From NCBI GenBank assembly GCA_900766735.1, contig CAAFWO010000050.1, positions 1 through 18,133 on the forward strand: 18,133 bases of DNA, read 5' to 3'. Made by a program: the position numbers and the translations under genes. Shown here in pieces: positions 12,142-18,133 of this stretch (position 1 is the stretch's first letter; each line of letters starts with the position of its first letter). Source of the stretch: Clostridia bacterium (GTDB lineage Bacteria > Bacillota > Clostridia > CAKSNL01 > HGM11501). Below the pieces are notes generated by a model. It was not told the DNA's origin, did no database searches, and saw only the letters and a list, made by a program, of their open reading frames with translations.

Positions 12142-14229
12142 TTATATTCTGAATAAAAGATCCTCATATGTCGGGAACGGCCAGTAGTCGCCCGAGACCT
12201 TCGTCTCCAGTTCGTCGGCCGTGCTCCTTGCCTCGCGCATCGCAAGAAGGACTTTGTCGCGGCAGAAAAGCGCGCGCTTTTCAATGTCCTTACCGCCGTG
12301 CGCTTTTTCGATCGCGTCCGAAAGCTCGCCCGTCTTATCGTAAAGCTTGTCGGTGAGCGACGAAACAGTCTCGGCCAGCGCGCATTCAGCTTTGCACGAA
12401 AGCGTCGGGCACACGGCCTTTTTCGCCGCCGCGGAATCCGCAAGGTCCTTTGAATAGCGCATAACCGCCGGCATAATCTCCTTATTTATCATATCGACCA
12501 TGGTCAGCGCCTCGATATTTATGATCTTGCAATAGTTCTCAAGCAATATCTCACAACGCGACTCGATCTCCGTTTCCGAATAGATATTGTGCTTTTTAAA
12601 GAGATCGATATTCTTTTTGTCCTTAAAGCACGGGATCGCCTCCGGAGTGCTGACAAGGTTTAAAAGTCCTCTCTTTTTCGCCTCTTTTACCCACACATCC
12701 GAATAGTTGTTGCCGTTAAAGACGATTCTTTTGTGGTTGCCGTACTCGCGTTTAATGAGTCTGAACACGGCGCGGCTCAAATCTTCCGCTCCCTCAAGCT
12801 CGTCGGCAAACTGTTCAAGCTCCTCCGCCACGATGGTGTTTAAGATCGTGTTCGGGCCGGCGATCGAGAAGGTCGAGCCGGGCATTCTGAACTCAAACTT
12901 ATTGCCGGTGAACGCGAAAGGCGACGTTCTGTTTCTGTCCGTCGTGTCCTTCGCAAAGGTCGGAAGCACGTTAACGCCGACCTCCATAAATATCTTATCC
13001 TTGGCGTCGTACTCCTCGCCCTTTAAAATCGCCTCCAAAATTTCGGTGAGCTGGTCGCCCAAAAACATCGAAACGATCGCGGGAGGTGCCTCCGCCGCGC
13101 CGAGTCTGTGGTCGTTTCCGGCGCTTGCGACTGTCATTCTTAAGAGATCCTGATACTCGTCGACCGCCTTGATAACGGCCGTTAAGAAAAGCAGAAACTG
13201 CGCGTTCTCGTGGGGCGATTTACCGGGATTTAAAAGATTCTTGCCGTCGTCCGTCGAGATCGACCAGTTATTGTGCTTGCCCGAGCCGTTGACACCGGCA
13301 AAGGGCTTTTCATGAAGAAGGCACACAAGATTATGTCGCAGTGCGACGCGCTTCATAACCTCCATCGTCAGCTGATTGTGGTCCGTCGCCAGGTTGACGC
13401 TCGTGAACACGGGCGCAAGCTCGTGCTGTGCCGGCGCGACCTCGTTATGCTCGGTCTTCGCGAAAATACCGAGCTTCCAGAGCTCCTCGTCAAGCTCCTT
13501 CATATATGCCGCGACGCGCGGTTTTATCGCGCCGAAATAGTGATCGTCCATCTCCTGCCCCTTGGGCGGCTTTGCACCGAAAAGCGTGCGTCCTGTAAAT
13601 ATCAGATCTTTTCTTTTTTCATAAAGCTCCCTGTCGACGAGAAAATATTCCTGCTCCGGGCCGACGGTGACGTTGACGCGCTTTGCCGTCGTGTTCCCGA
13701 AAAGGCGCACTATTCTCATCGCCTGTTCGTTTATGACCTCGACCGAGCGAAGAAGCGGAGTTTTTTTATCAAGCGCCTCGCCGCCGTAGGAATAAAAGGC
13801 ACAGGGAACGCAGAGCGTTCCGTCCTTTATGAATGCATAGCTCGTCGGATCCCACGAGGTGTAGCCTCTCGCCTCAAAAGTTGCGCGAAGGCCGCCGGAG
13901 GGAAAACTCGAAGCGTCCGGCTCGCCCTTGATTAACTCCTTGCCCGAAAACTCCATAATGACCTCGCACGGGCCGGTCGGCGTTAAAAAGCTGTCGTGCT
14001 TTTCCGCCGTGACGCCGGTGAGCGGCTGGAACCAATGCGTAAAATGCGTTGCGCCTTTTTCGATCGCCCAGTCCTTCATCGCGTTCGCGACGACGCTCGC
14101 CGTCTCCCTTGTCAGCGGAGCTCCCTCGTCGATAGTCTTTTTAAGACTCTTATATGTTTCTTTCGGCAGTTTCTGCCTCATCACGCTGTCGTTAAAAACC
14201 ATTGTGCCGAAAATCTCAGGTATGTTCAT
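12142..14229 (-). CDS. glnN: Glutamine synthetase type III
   Basis: The 695-residue protein is a GSIII enzyme, which makes glutamine from glutamate, ammonia and ATP in the cytoplasm. The length and the N-terminal GSIII-specific region (MNIPEIFGTMVFNDSVM, then THFTHWFQPLTG at 61-72) separate it from the shorter GSI and GSII types. Catalytic landmarks are GPEQEYFLVD (190-199, metal-binding Glu), KTEHNEVAPAQHELAP (258-273) and the GVNGSGKHNNWS segment (312-323). A GGAGG ribosome site precedes ATG 14229 by a good distance. It is the last gene of the tsaE-tsaB-rpiB-nrdR-glnN run, 16 bases after nrdR. I saw no separate nitrogen-responsive promoter or TnrA/GlnR box in that gap. This is one of the most secure calls in the window. 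Confidence 0.97.
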   Translation of the reverse strand: MNIPEIFGTMVFNDSVMRQKLPKETYKSLKKTIDEGAPLTRETASVVANAMKDWAIEKGATHFTHWFQPLTGVTAEKHDSFLTPTGPCEVIMEFSGKELIKGEPDASSFPSGGLRATFEARGYTSWDPTSYAFIKDGTLCVPCAFYSYGGEALDKKTPLLRSVEVINEQAMRIVRLFGNTTAKRVNVTVGPEQEYFLVDRELYEKRKDLIFTGRTLFGAKPPKGQEMDDHYFGAIKPRVAAYMKELDEELWKLGIFAKTEHNEVAPAQHELAPVFTSVNLATDHNQLTMEVMKRVALRHNLVCLLHEKPFAGVNGSGKHNNWSISTDDGKNLLNPGKSPHENAQFLLFLTAVIKAVDEYQDLLRMTVASAGNDHRLGAAEAPPAIVSMFLGDQLTEILEAILKGEEYDAKDKIFMEVGVNVLPTFAKDTTDRNRTSPFAFTGNKFEFRMPGSTFSIAGPNTILNTIVAEELEQFADELEGAEDLSRAVFRLIKREYGNHKRIVFNGNNYSDVWVKEAKKRGLLNLVSTPEAIPCFKDKKNIDLFKKHNIYSETEIESRCEILLENYCKIINIEALTMVDMINKEIMPAVMRYSKDLADSAAAKKAVCPTLSCKAECALAETVSSLTDKLYDKTGELSDAIEKAHGGKDIEKRALFCRDKVLLAMREARSTADELETKVSGDYWPFPTYEDLLFRI

Positions 14230-14245
14230 ACTATCCTCCGTAAAA

Positions 14246-14707
14246 TCAAGAATGTTTGTTCTTTATAAGGTCCTCAAGCTCATCGATAAAAGAGCTGACG
14301 TCCTGAAAACGGCGGTAGACCGACGCGAAACGGACATATGCGATGTCGTTTATCTTCTTGAGCTTCTCCATCACCATCTCACCGATCTGGCGCGAGGTGA
14401 TCTCCTTTGTCATCGAATTATAGATGTCCGCCTCGACCTCCTCCGCGATGCGTTCGGCCTCCTTAACGCTGACATCCGTCTTATCGCAGGCGCGAAGAAC
14501 GCCGGCTAATATCTTTTCGCGCGAGAAAAGCTCTCTCTTTCCTCCGTTTTTCACCACCATAACGGGAACGTGTTCCACCTTTTCATATGTGGTGAAGCGC
14601 CTGTCGCACGAAAGGCAGACTCTTCTTCTTCTCACCGTCGTGTTTTCGTCGGTATCGCGCGTGTCCAAAACCTTGGTTTCCTCATAACCGCAAAAAGGGC
14701 ATATCAT
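14246..14707 (-). CDS. nrdR: Transcriptional repressor NrdR
   Basis: The 153-residue protein is NrdR, a nucleotide-sensing repressor of ribonucleotide reductase genes. The N-terminal zinc ribbon has its four cysteines at 3, 6, 31 and 34 (CPFC and CLSC), with the conserved RRRRVC between them. An ATP-cone domain follows at about 47-137 and senses ATP versus dATP. Length is typical (about 150). A GGGGGA ribosome site precedes ATG 14707. No nrd structural genes are in the window, so its targets are elsewhere. It sits between rpiB and glnN in a tightly packed operon, and no NrdR box was identified nearby. Confidence 0.96.
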   Translation of the reverse strand: MICPFCGYEETKVLDTRDTDENTTVRRRRVCLSCDRRFTTYEKVEHVPVMVVKNGGKRELFSREKILAGVLRACDKTDVSVKEAERIAEEVEADIYNSMTKEITSRQIGEMVMEKLKKINDIAYVRFASVYRRFQDVSSFIDELEDLIKNKHS

Positions 14708-14724
14708 AAAGCGTTCCCCCGTTA

Positions 14725-15159
14725 TTATTTTTCAAATTCAGCTATCATGTCAAGCCTCTTTTGGTGTCTTCCGCCCTGATATTCCGCTTCAAGCCATGTA
14801 TCGACAATATCGAGAGCAAGCCCCTCCGCCGTCACTCTTCCGCCGAGCGCGATGACATTTGCGTTGTTGTGCTCCTTGGTGAGCTTTGCGGAAAACGCGT
14901 TTGTCAAAAGCGCACAGCGTATCCCGTCAAACTTATTCGCCGCGATGGACATTCCGATGCCCGTGCCGCAGACCAAGATTCCGGCCTCGCATTCGCCGCT
15001 CTGTATCGCCTCGCACACCTTTTTTGCATAGACGGGATAGTCGCAGCTGTCCTCCGAATCTGTTCCAAAATCGCGGTATTTGATGTTTTTCCAGTCAAGA
15101 TGAGCCTTTATAGCCTCTTTAAGCTTATATCCTCCGTGATCTGCACCGATTGCCAACAT
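14725..15159 (-). CDS. rpiB: Ribose-5-phosphate isomerase B
   Basis: The 144-residue protein is a RpiB/LacAB-family isomerase, which interconverts ribose 5-phosphate and ribulose 5-phosphate in the pentose phosphate pathway. The N-terminal GADHGG (5-10) and the loop VCGTGIGMSIAANK with probable catalytic Cys64 (63-76) are characteristic. His97 in EHNNANV and the C-terminal ARG-like anchor region are also in place. The Cys and the TGIGMSIAANK loop favour RpiB over LacA/LacB, although an allose-6-phosphate activity cannot be excluded. It starts six bases after tsaB, with an AAAGGA ribosome site inside the tsaB end. Length is usual. Confidence 0.93.
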   Translation of the reverse strand: MLAIGADHGGYKLKEAIKAHLDWKNIKYRDFGTDSEDSCDYPVYAKKVCEAIQSGECEAGILVCGTGIGMSIAANKFDGIRCALLTNAFSAKLTKEHNNANVIALGGRVTAEGLALDIVDTWLEAEYQGGRHQKRLDMIAEFEK

Positions 15160-15165
15160 GAAAAA

Positions 15166-15873
15166 TCATTCCTTTCCTTTATTTCCTTTTTCATTATATT
15201 CTCTTTCAGCCTGTGAAAGTCTTAAATAAACGGGATTCAGCTCGTTCGGGTCCTTCGCCTCGGCCGTCATGCTCTCCGCCATAAACGCGACACACGACGC
15301 GCGCGACGCGCAAAGGTGCGCCGGCGCAAAATGTGAGAGCGACCCGAGTCCGTTTACAAAATATTCTTTGAATCTTTTAACTCCGTCGCCAATGAAGATG
15401 ACCTCCTGCCCCAGCGAGCGGATGTCATTTGCAAGCTCCTCGGCCGAGATCGCCCTCGGCTCTCTTAATGCTTCAAGCTTTCCGTCCCTCCAGCGAAACA
15501 TCGCGTTATAGACCTGGTCGCGCCTCGCGTCCATTATCGGGCAGATGACCTTTTCGGCAAAAGGAAGCGCCGCGGCCAGCGCCGAAAGCGTGGACACGCC
15601 GACAGTTTTTTTGCCTGCCGCATATGCGATTGTCTTTGCCGTCGTCACCCCGATCCTGAGCCCCGAAAACGAGCCCGGGCCTTCGGTCACGGCAACAAGG
15701 TCAATCTCCGACAGCGAAAGGCCGGACTTTTTCATGACGGAATCCACCGCCGGCAAAAGCGTGACGGAATGCGTCAGCGCCGTCTGAGTGAACTCCTCGG
15801 CCAAAAGCACGCCGCCGTCCGTCACCGCGGCGCTCGCCGCAACGGCGGAAGCCTCAATCGCAAGTATTTTCAT
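15166..15873 (-). CDS. tsaB: tRNA N6-threonylcarbamoyladenosine biosynthesis protein TsaB
   Basis: The 235-residue protein is TsaB (YeaZ), an ASKHA-fold scaffold that works with TsaD and TsaE to place t6A at position 37 of ANN-decoding tRNAs. The diagnostic motif GPGSFSGLRIG is at 65-75 (the commonest form has Thr at position 70), and THS is at 34-36. Length is normal. Its ATG overlaps the tsaE stop codon by four bases (ATGA), the usual arrangement for this pair. The usual next genes, rimI and tsaD, are absent, and rpiB follows instead. The last 20 residues are charged and variable. Confidence 0.95.
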   Translation of the reverse strand: MKILAIEASAVAASAAVTDGGVLLAEEFTQTALTHSVTLLPAVDSVMKKSGLSLSEIDLVAVTEGPGSFSGLRIGVTTAKTIAYAAGKKTVGVSTLSALAAALPFAEKVICPIMDARRDQVYNAMFRWRDGKLEALREPRAISAEELANDIRSLGQEVIFIGDGVKRFKEYFVNGLGSLSHFAPAHLCASRASCVAFMAESMTAEAKDPNELNPVYLRLSQAEREYNEKGNKGKE

Positions 15874-16298
15874 TGTTCGTCCTCCCCCAAGCTAACCTCG
15901 ATAACACGCTCGTTGTCACTTTCTCCGCGCGTGATGCTGACCTTTACGGAATCTTCCGGCATTTCCGAATAAAAATTGTCCGGCCACTCGATAACGCGCA
16001 CCGTGCCGGGCGAAAAATAGTCCGAAAACCCGATGTCATAAAGCTCCTCCGGGTCGTTTAGCCTGTATAAGTCAAAGTGATAGACCTTCACGTCCCCGTC
16101 ATATTCGTGAACGAGCGTAAACGTCGGGCTTGATACCCTCATCTTTGACCCGTAGCCGCGCGCGAGCCCTCTTGTAAAGGCCGTTTTGCCGGCGCCTAAG
16201 TCGCCGATCAGAAGATAAGTCCTGTCGTTCCCGAGATTCTTTGCCAATCCTTCGGCAAAATTCTCGGTTTCGCTCTCGCCTTTTGATATGTATTTCAT
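15870..16298 (-). CDS. tsaE: tRNA t6A biosynthesis ATPase TsaE
   Basis: The 142-residue protein, counted from ATG 16298, is TsaE (YjeE), the small ATPase of the t6A pathway. Walker A is GDLGAGKT (32-39), followed by SPTFTLVHEY (57-66), HFDLYRL (74-80) and VIEWPD (102-107), all family hallmarks. The frame extends upstream to a GTG at 16340, but that extension overlaps the promoter at 16331-16359. ATG 16298 has an AAAGG ribosome site eight bases before it, so I chose the shorter form. It is the first gene of the operon tsaE-tsaB-rpiB-nrdR-glnN. Confidence 0.95.
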   Translation of the reverse strand: MKYISKGESETENFAEGLAKNLGNDRTYLLIGDLGAGKTAFTRGLARGYGSKMRVSSPTFTLVHEYDGDVKVYHFDLYRLNDPEELYDIGFSDYFSPGTVRVIEWPDNFYSEMPEDSVKVSITRGESDNERVIEVSLGEDEQ

Positions 16299-16330
16299 AA
16301 GATTACCTTTCTTTTCACACTGATATTTAG

Positions 16331-16359
16331 AGTATAACACATTTCGCGCGTTATTTCAA
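16331..16359 (-). promoter_or_regulatory. Promoter of the tsaE-tsaB-rpiB-nrdR-glnN operon
   Basis: On the minus strand TTGAAA (16359-16354) and TATACT (16336-16331) are separated by exactly 17 bases, with TGT just before the -10 giving an extended form. It lies right after the sigF terminator, so the operon starts independently of sporulation transcription. Confidence 0.8.
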
Positions 16360-16367
16360 GTCAATTT

Positions 16368-16396
16368 AAAAAGGACTCTAAACGAGTCCTTTTTTT
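16368..16396 (-). terminator. Terminator of the spoIIA operon, overlapping the sigF stop codon
   Basis: GAGTCC and GGACTC arms, extended by A and T runs, pair 16384-16396 with 16368-16378 around a five-base loop. On the minus strand the hairpin ends in CCTTTTT. The 5' arm contains the last sigF codons and the stop codon TAG lies in the loop region. Confidence 0.85.
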
Positions 16397-17088
16397 AGCT
16401 TCTTTTTTGCTCTTGATTCGATTCGGGAGACCTGCACCTGCGACACGCCCAAGAGCCCCGAAACGTCCGTCTGCGTCATATTCCTGAAATACCGCATAAT
16501 GATGACGCTTCTCTCACGCCCGTCAAGCTCCGACAAAGCCTCGGTCAGCGCCATGCGGTCAACGATTTTTTCCTCGCCCGAGGGCTCGGAGGCGATGTGG
16601 TCCATCACCGGCTCATTATCGTCCTCCCCTCCCGGCTCATAGAGCGACCGCGGCGTGACCGCGCTCGAAAGCGCCATTGCAAGCTTTTCCGGCTCGACGC
16701 CGAGCGAGTGCGAAAGCTCGGACACCGTCACCTCCCTTCCCAGGCTGTTTTCCATGCGCTCCTTTTCGCCCATCGCGCGCGAGGCAAGCTCCTTTAAGCT
16801 CCGCGCGACCTTGACGGGGCCGTCGTCACGCAGAAACTTTTTGATCTCACCCATGATAACGGGAACGGCATAGGTCGAAAACTGAACTCCGAAATCAAGG
16901 CTGAACCTGTCCGTCGCCTTAATAAGGCCGATCGCGCCGATCTGGCACAGCTCCTCAAAATCGCATCCGCGCCCTGTAAAGCGGCGCGCAATGCTATGTA
17001 CAAGCCCCATATTGTTCTCGATCAGAGCGCTTCTTGCCCCGTCATCGCCTTCTTTAACGAGCTCTAAAAGTCTTTCATTTTCCGTCAT
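16378..17088 (-). CDS. sigF: RNA polymerase sporulation sigma factor F
   Basis: The 236-residue protein is sigma-F (SpoIIAC), the first forespore-specific sigma factor. Region 2 spans about 25-94 and includes NMGLVHSIARRF, DRFSLDFGVQFSTYA and GEIKKFLRDDGPVKV. Region 3 follows at about 95-143, and region 4 at 178-232 ends with the helix-turn-helix QTDVSGLLGVSQVQVSRIE. The MGEIKKFLRDDG run and the operon partners separate it from sigma-G and sigma-B. Its ATG overlaps the spoIIAB stop codon by four bases (ATGA) with only a distant ribosome site, so translation is probably coupled. It is expected to be held inactive by the SpoIIAB anti-sigma factor until septation. Confidence 0.96.
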   Translation of the reverse strand: MTENERLLELVKEGDDGARSALIENNMGLVHSIARRFTGRGCDFEELCQIGAIGLIKATDRFSLDFGVQFSTYAVPVIMGEIKKFLRDDGPVKVARSLKELASRAMGEKERMENSLGREVTVSELSHSLGVEPEKLAMALSSAVTPRSLYEPGGEDDNEPVMDHIASEPSGEEKIVDRMALTEALSELDGRERSVIIMRYFRNMTQTDVSGLLGVSQVQVSRIESRAKKKLKKGLV

Positions 17089-17498
17089 AATTTTTTGACC
17101 ATAACCACCTTAGTGCCCGAATGCTCCTTTGAGTACACCTCGACCGAGTCCATAAAGCTTTCCATCACGGTGAAGCCCATTCCGCTCCGCTCGATCTCCG
17201 GCTTCGTGGTGAAAAGCGGCGTGCGCGCCATCGCGACGTCGCTGATTCCGCACCCCTTGTCCTCGACCGTTATGGTAACGAGCCTCTCCTTCCACTGGCA
17301 GGTGAGCGTAACAAGGCCGCTCATCGACTCATAGCCGTGCACTATCGCGTTCGTCACCGCCTCGGAGACCGCCGTCTTGATCTCGGCAAGCTGTTCGATC
17401 GTCGGGTCGAGCTGTGATAAAAACGCCGAGACCGCGGCGCGTGCAAACCCTTCGTTTGACGACTTGCTAAAAAATTCCGTCCTCATAAAATTATCCAT
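17085..17498 (-). CDS. spoIIAB: Anti-sigma-F factor and protein kinase SpoIIAB
   Basis: The 137-residue protein is a GHKL-fold serine kinase that binds and inhibits sigma-F and phosphorylates SpoIIAA. The N box is EAVTNAIVHGY (46-56), the G1 box is DKGCGI (80-85), the ATP-lid segment is TPLFTTKPE (93-101), and the G2 box is SGMGF (105-109). The start follows the spoIIAA stop codon with no gap, and an AGAGGTGAG ribosome site overlaps the spoIIAA end. A second ATG four codons in is also possible. Length is close to the B. subtilis protein. Confidence 0.96.
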   Translation of the reverse strand: MDNFMRTEFFSKSSNEGFARAAVSAFLSQLDPTIEQLAEIKTAVSEAVTNAIVHGYESMSGLVTLTCQWKERLVTITVEDKGCGISDVAMARTPLFTTKPEIERSGMGFTVMESFMDSVEVYSKEHSGTKVVMVKKL

Positions 17499-17855
17499 TT
17501 ATCTCACCTCTTCTTTTGTGCTTTCAATTGCGTTTATTGCCTCGTCCACGTCCTTGTAAAGCGGAATTATCTTGTCGATCGCCGAGAGCCTTATGATGCG
17601 CTCCACCTGCGGTTTTGCCGCGGCGATCGCCGCCCTTCCGCCGAGCGCCGTCACGTTTTTATACCGCCCGATGATGACACCGATTCCCGAGCTGTCCATA
17701 AATTCAAGCCTGCCTAAGTCGAAAACGAGGTTGTCGCACCCGAGCGATATCCTCTCGTCGAGCGAACGGCGAAGCTCCACCGCACTATGCTGGTCAAGCT
17801 CGCCCTCGATCTTCACCACGAGCGCGCTTTTTGCCGATGTATAACTGTCTTTCAT
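17499..17855 (-). CDS. spoIIAA: Anti-anti-sigma factor SpoIIAA
   Basis: The 118-residue STAS-domain protein releases sigma-F from SpoIIAB when unphosphorylated. The regulatory serine is Ser55 in FMDSSGIG, matching Ser58 of the B. subtilis protein. GELDQHSAVELR (18-29) and GRYKNV further on are also family hallmarks. The frame is open to 17966, but I chose ATG 17855. It has an AGGAAG ribosome site at a normal distance, gives the usual 116-118 residue length, and leaves the sigma-H-type promoter outside the coding region. It is the first gene of the spoIIA operon. Confidence 0.95.
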   Translation of the reverse strand: MKDSYTSAKSALVVKIEGELDQHSAVELRRSLDERISLGCDNLVFDLGRLEFMDSSGIGVIIGRYKNVTALGGRAAIAAAKPQVERIIRLSAIDKIIPLYKDVDEAINAIESTKEEVR

Positions 17856-17891
17856 AAATATCTTCCTTTCTTTTGTGCCTTTCATAATCAG

Positions 17892-17920
17892 AAATTCTAC
17901 TTTTCCCAGTTTTTTCCTTT
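17892..17920 (-). promoter_or_regulatory. Sigma-H-type promoter of the spoIIA operon
   Basis: On the minus strand AAAGGAAAA (17920-17912) is followed after 11 bases by GTAGAATTT (17900-17892). This fits the B. subtilis sigma-H consensus RNAGGAWWW-N11-12-RNNGAATWW at every position. The expected transcript starts about 30 bases before the spoIIAA ATG, just ahead of its ribosome site. In B. subtilis the spoIIA operon is sigma-H dependent, so both sequence and context agree. Confidence 0.85.
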
Positions 17921-17929
17921 GAAAACTTT

Positions 17930-17955
17930 TGTCGAATTTTATCTTTCGTGCGACA
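17930..17955. promoter_or_regulatory. Two Spo0A-box-like sites upstream of spoIIA
   Basis: TGTCGAA at 17930-17936 on the plus strand is an exact Spo0A core box, with T-rich and AT-rich flanks like the longer consensus. A second site reading TGTCGCA on the minus strand (17955-17949) matches six of seven bases and is centred about 19 bases further upstream. Both lie just upstream of the sigma-H-type -35 element, where Spo0A~P activates the homologous B. subtilis promoter. Confidence 0.7.
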
Positions 17956-17966
17956 AAAAAAGACAT

Positions 17967-18133
17967 ACGCCGAATATGCCCTCACTCCACGGTAAAACAA
18001 AACCTCTGTAATTATTCTGTTAGTGTTCATAGGGACATTTTCTGACAGTATGTAGGTGCAGCAGAGGCGGATGGCGTTTGTCATCCGCCTTTACTGCGTT
18101 TATCCCGCTTTGTGCGGTGCTTATGCAGGGAGC
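17967..18133. other. Right-edge intergenic region with hairpins and a possible insertion-sequence end
   Basis: No gene could be supported here. GGCGGATG (18066-18073) and CATCCGCC (18082-18089) form a perfect eight-base hairpin, with only TTTA following on the plus strand. Near 18019-18047, TGTT-type and GACA-type words (TGTTCATAGGGACA, then CTGACAG) resemble the nested ends of some IS21-type elements. The element, if real, continues outside the window. Confidence 0.3.

Noticed and set aside
13273..13935. Plus-strand open frame of 220 codons opposite glnN
   Set aside because: It lies wholly inside the very secure glnN gene, has no ribosome site, and its protein has no recognisable pattern. 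It is a by-product of codon bias on the other strand.
16299..16340. GTG-started extension of TsaE
   Set aside because: It overlaps the -10 region of the operon promoter, and ATG 16298 has a proper ribosome site.
17856..17966. Thirty-seven-codon N-terminal extension of SpoIIAA
   Set aside because: The sigma-H-type promoter lies within it, and the shorter form has the normal length and a good ribosome site.
17794..18084. Minus-strand open frame upstream of and overlapping spoIIAA
   Set aside because: It runs through the promoter, Spo0A boxes and the spoIIAA start in another frame, with no ribosome site or recognisable family.
1..18133. CRISPR arrays, tRNA or rRNA genes, and riboswitches
   Set aside because: I saw no regularly spaced repeats, no cloverleaf with a GTTC-type arm, no rRNA-like sequence and no long structured leader before any gene. 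Leaders are mostly short.

Overview
The window looks like an ordinary chromosomal segment of a spore-forming, anaerobic Clostridia-type Firmicute (Bacillota). The strongest evidence is a complete spoIIA operon (spoIIAA-spoIIAB-sigF) behind a sigma-H-type promoter with Spo0A-like boxes. Supporting signs are a type III glutamine synthetase, NrdR, a lipoprotein, an S-layer-homology (SLH) protein, strong AGGAGG-type ribosome sites and sigma-A promoters with 17-base spacers. I cannot name the genus.

Layout. (1) 1-990: the first 28 codons of a minus-strand gene, possibly a tyrosine recombinase, then a stand-alone ClpP peptidase with its own promoter and terminator. (2) 991-5984: a tight five-gene minus-strand operon encoding an SGNH esterase, aldose 1-epimerase, a GH43 enzyme resembling exo-beta-1,3-galactanases, a PgeF-type laccase-domain protein and an orphan family-5 solute-binding lipoprotein. 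It reads as intracellular handling of (acylated) galactose-containing oligosaccharides. (3) 6127-7713, plus strand: an iron-type alcohol dehydrogenase with a consensus promoter, then a terminator whose 3' arm is also the ribosome site of a small membrane protein. (4) 7732-9883, minus strand: a Wzz/CpsC-type modulator and a tyrosine-rich BY-kinase (CpsD), followed by a small exported-looking protein split by a frameshift. (5) 9919-12140, plus strand and divergent from (4): a membrane-anchored helical protein of unknown function, an SLH protein and a YaiI/YqxD-family protein. (6) 12142-16359, minus strand: tsaE-tsaB-rpiB-nrdR-glnN from a single visible promoter. (7) 16368-17955: the spoIIA operon. 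(8) 17967-18133: an unassigned right edge with hairpins and a possible insertion-sequence end.

Most genes belong to known families. The best candidates for new biology are the divergent cell-surface module (cpsC-cpsD plus small secreted protein, facing membrane protein plus SLH protein) and the compact galactan-type operon with a GH43 enzyme that appears to use Gln in place of the usual Asp base. No stretch without a gene exceeds 300 bases, and I saw no tRNA, rRNA or CRISPR array.
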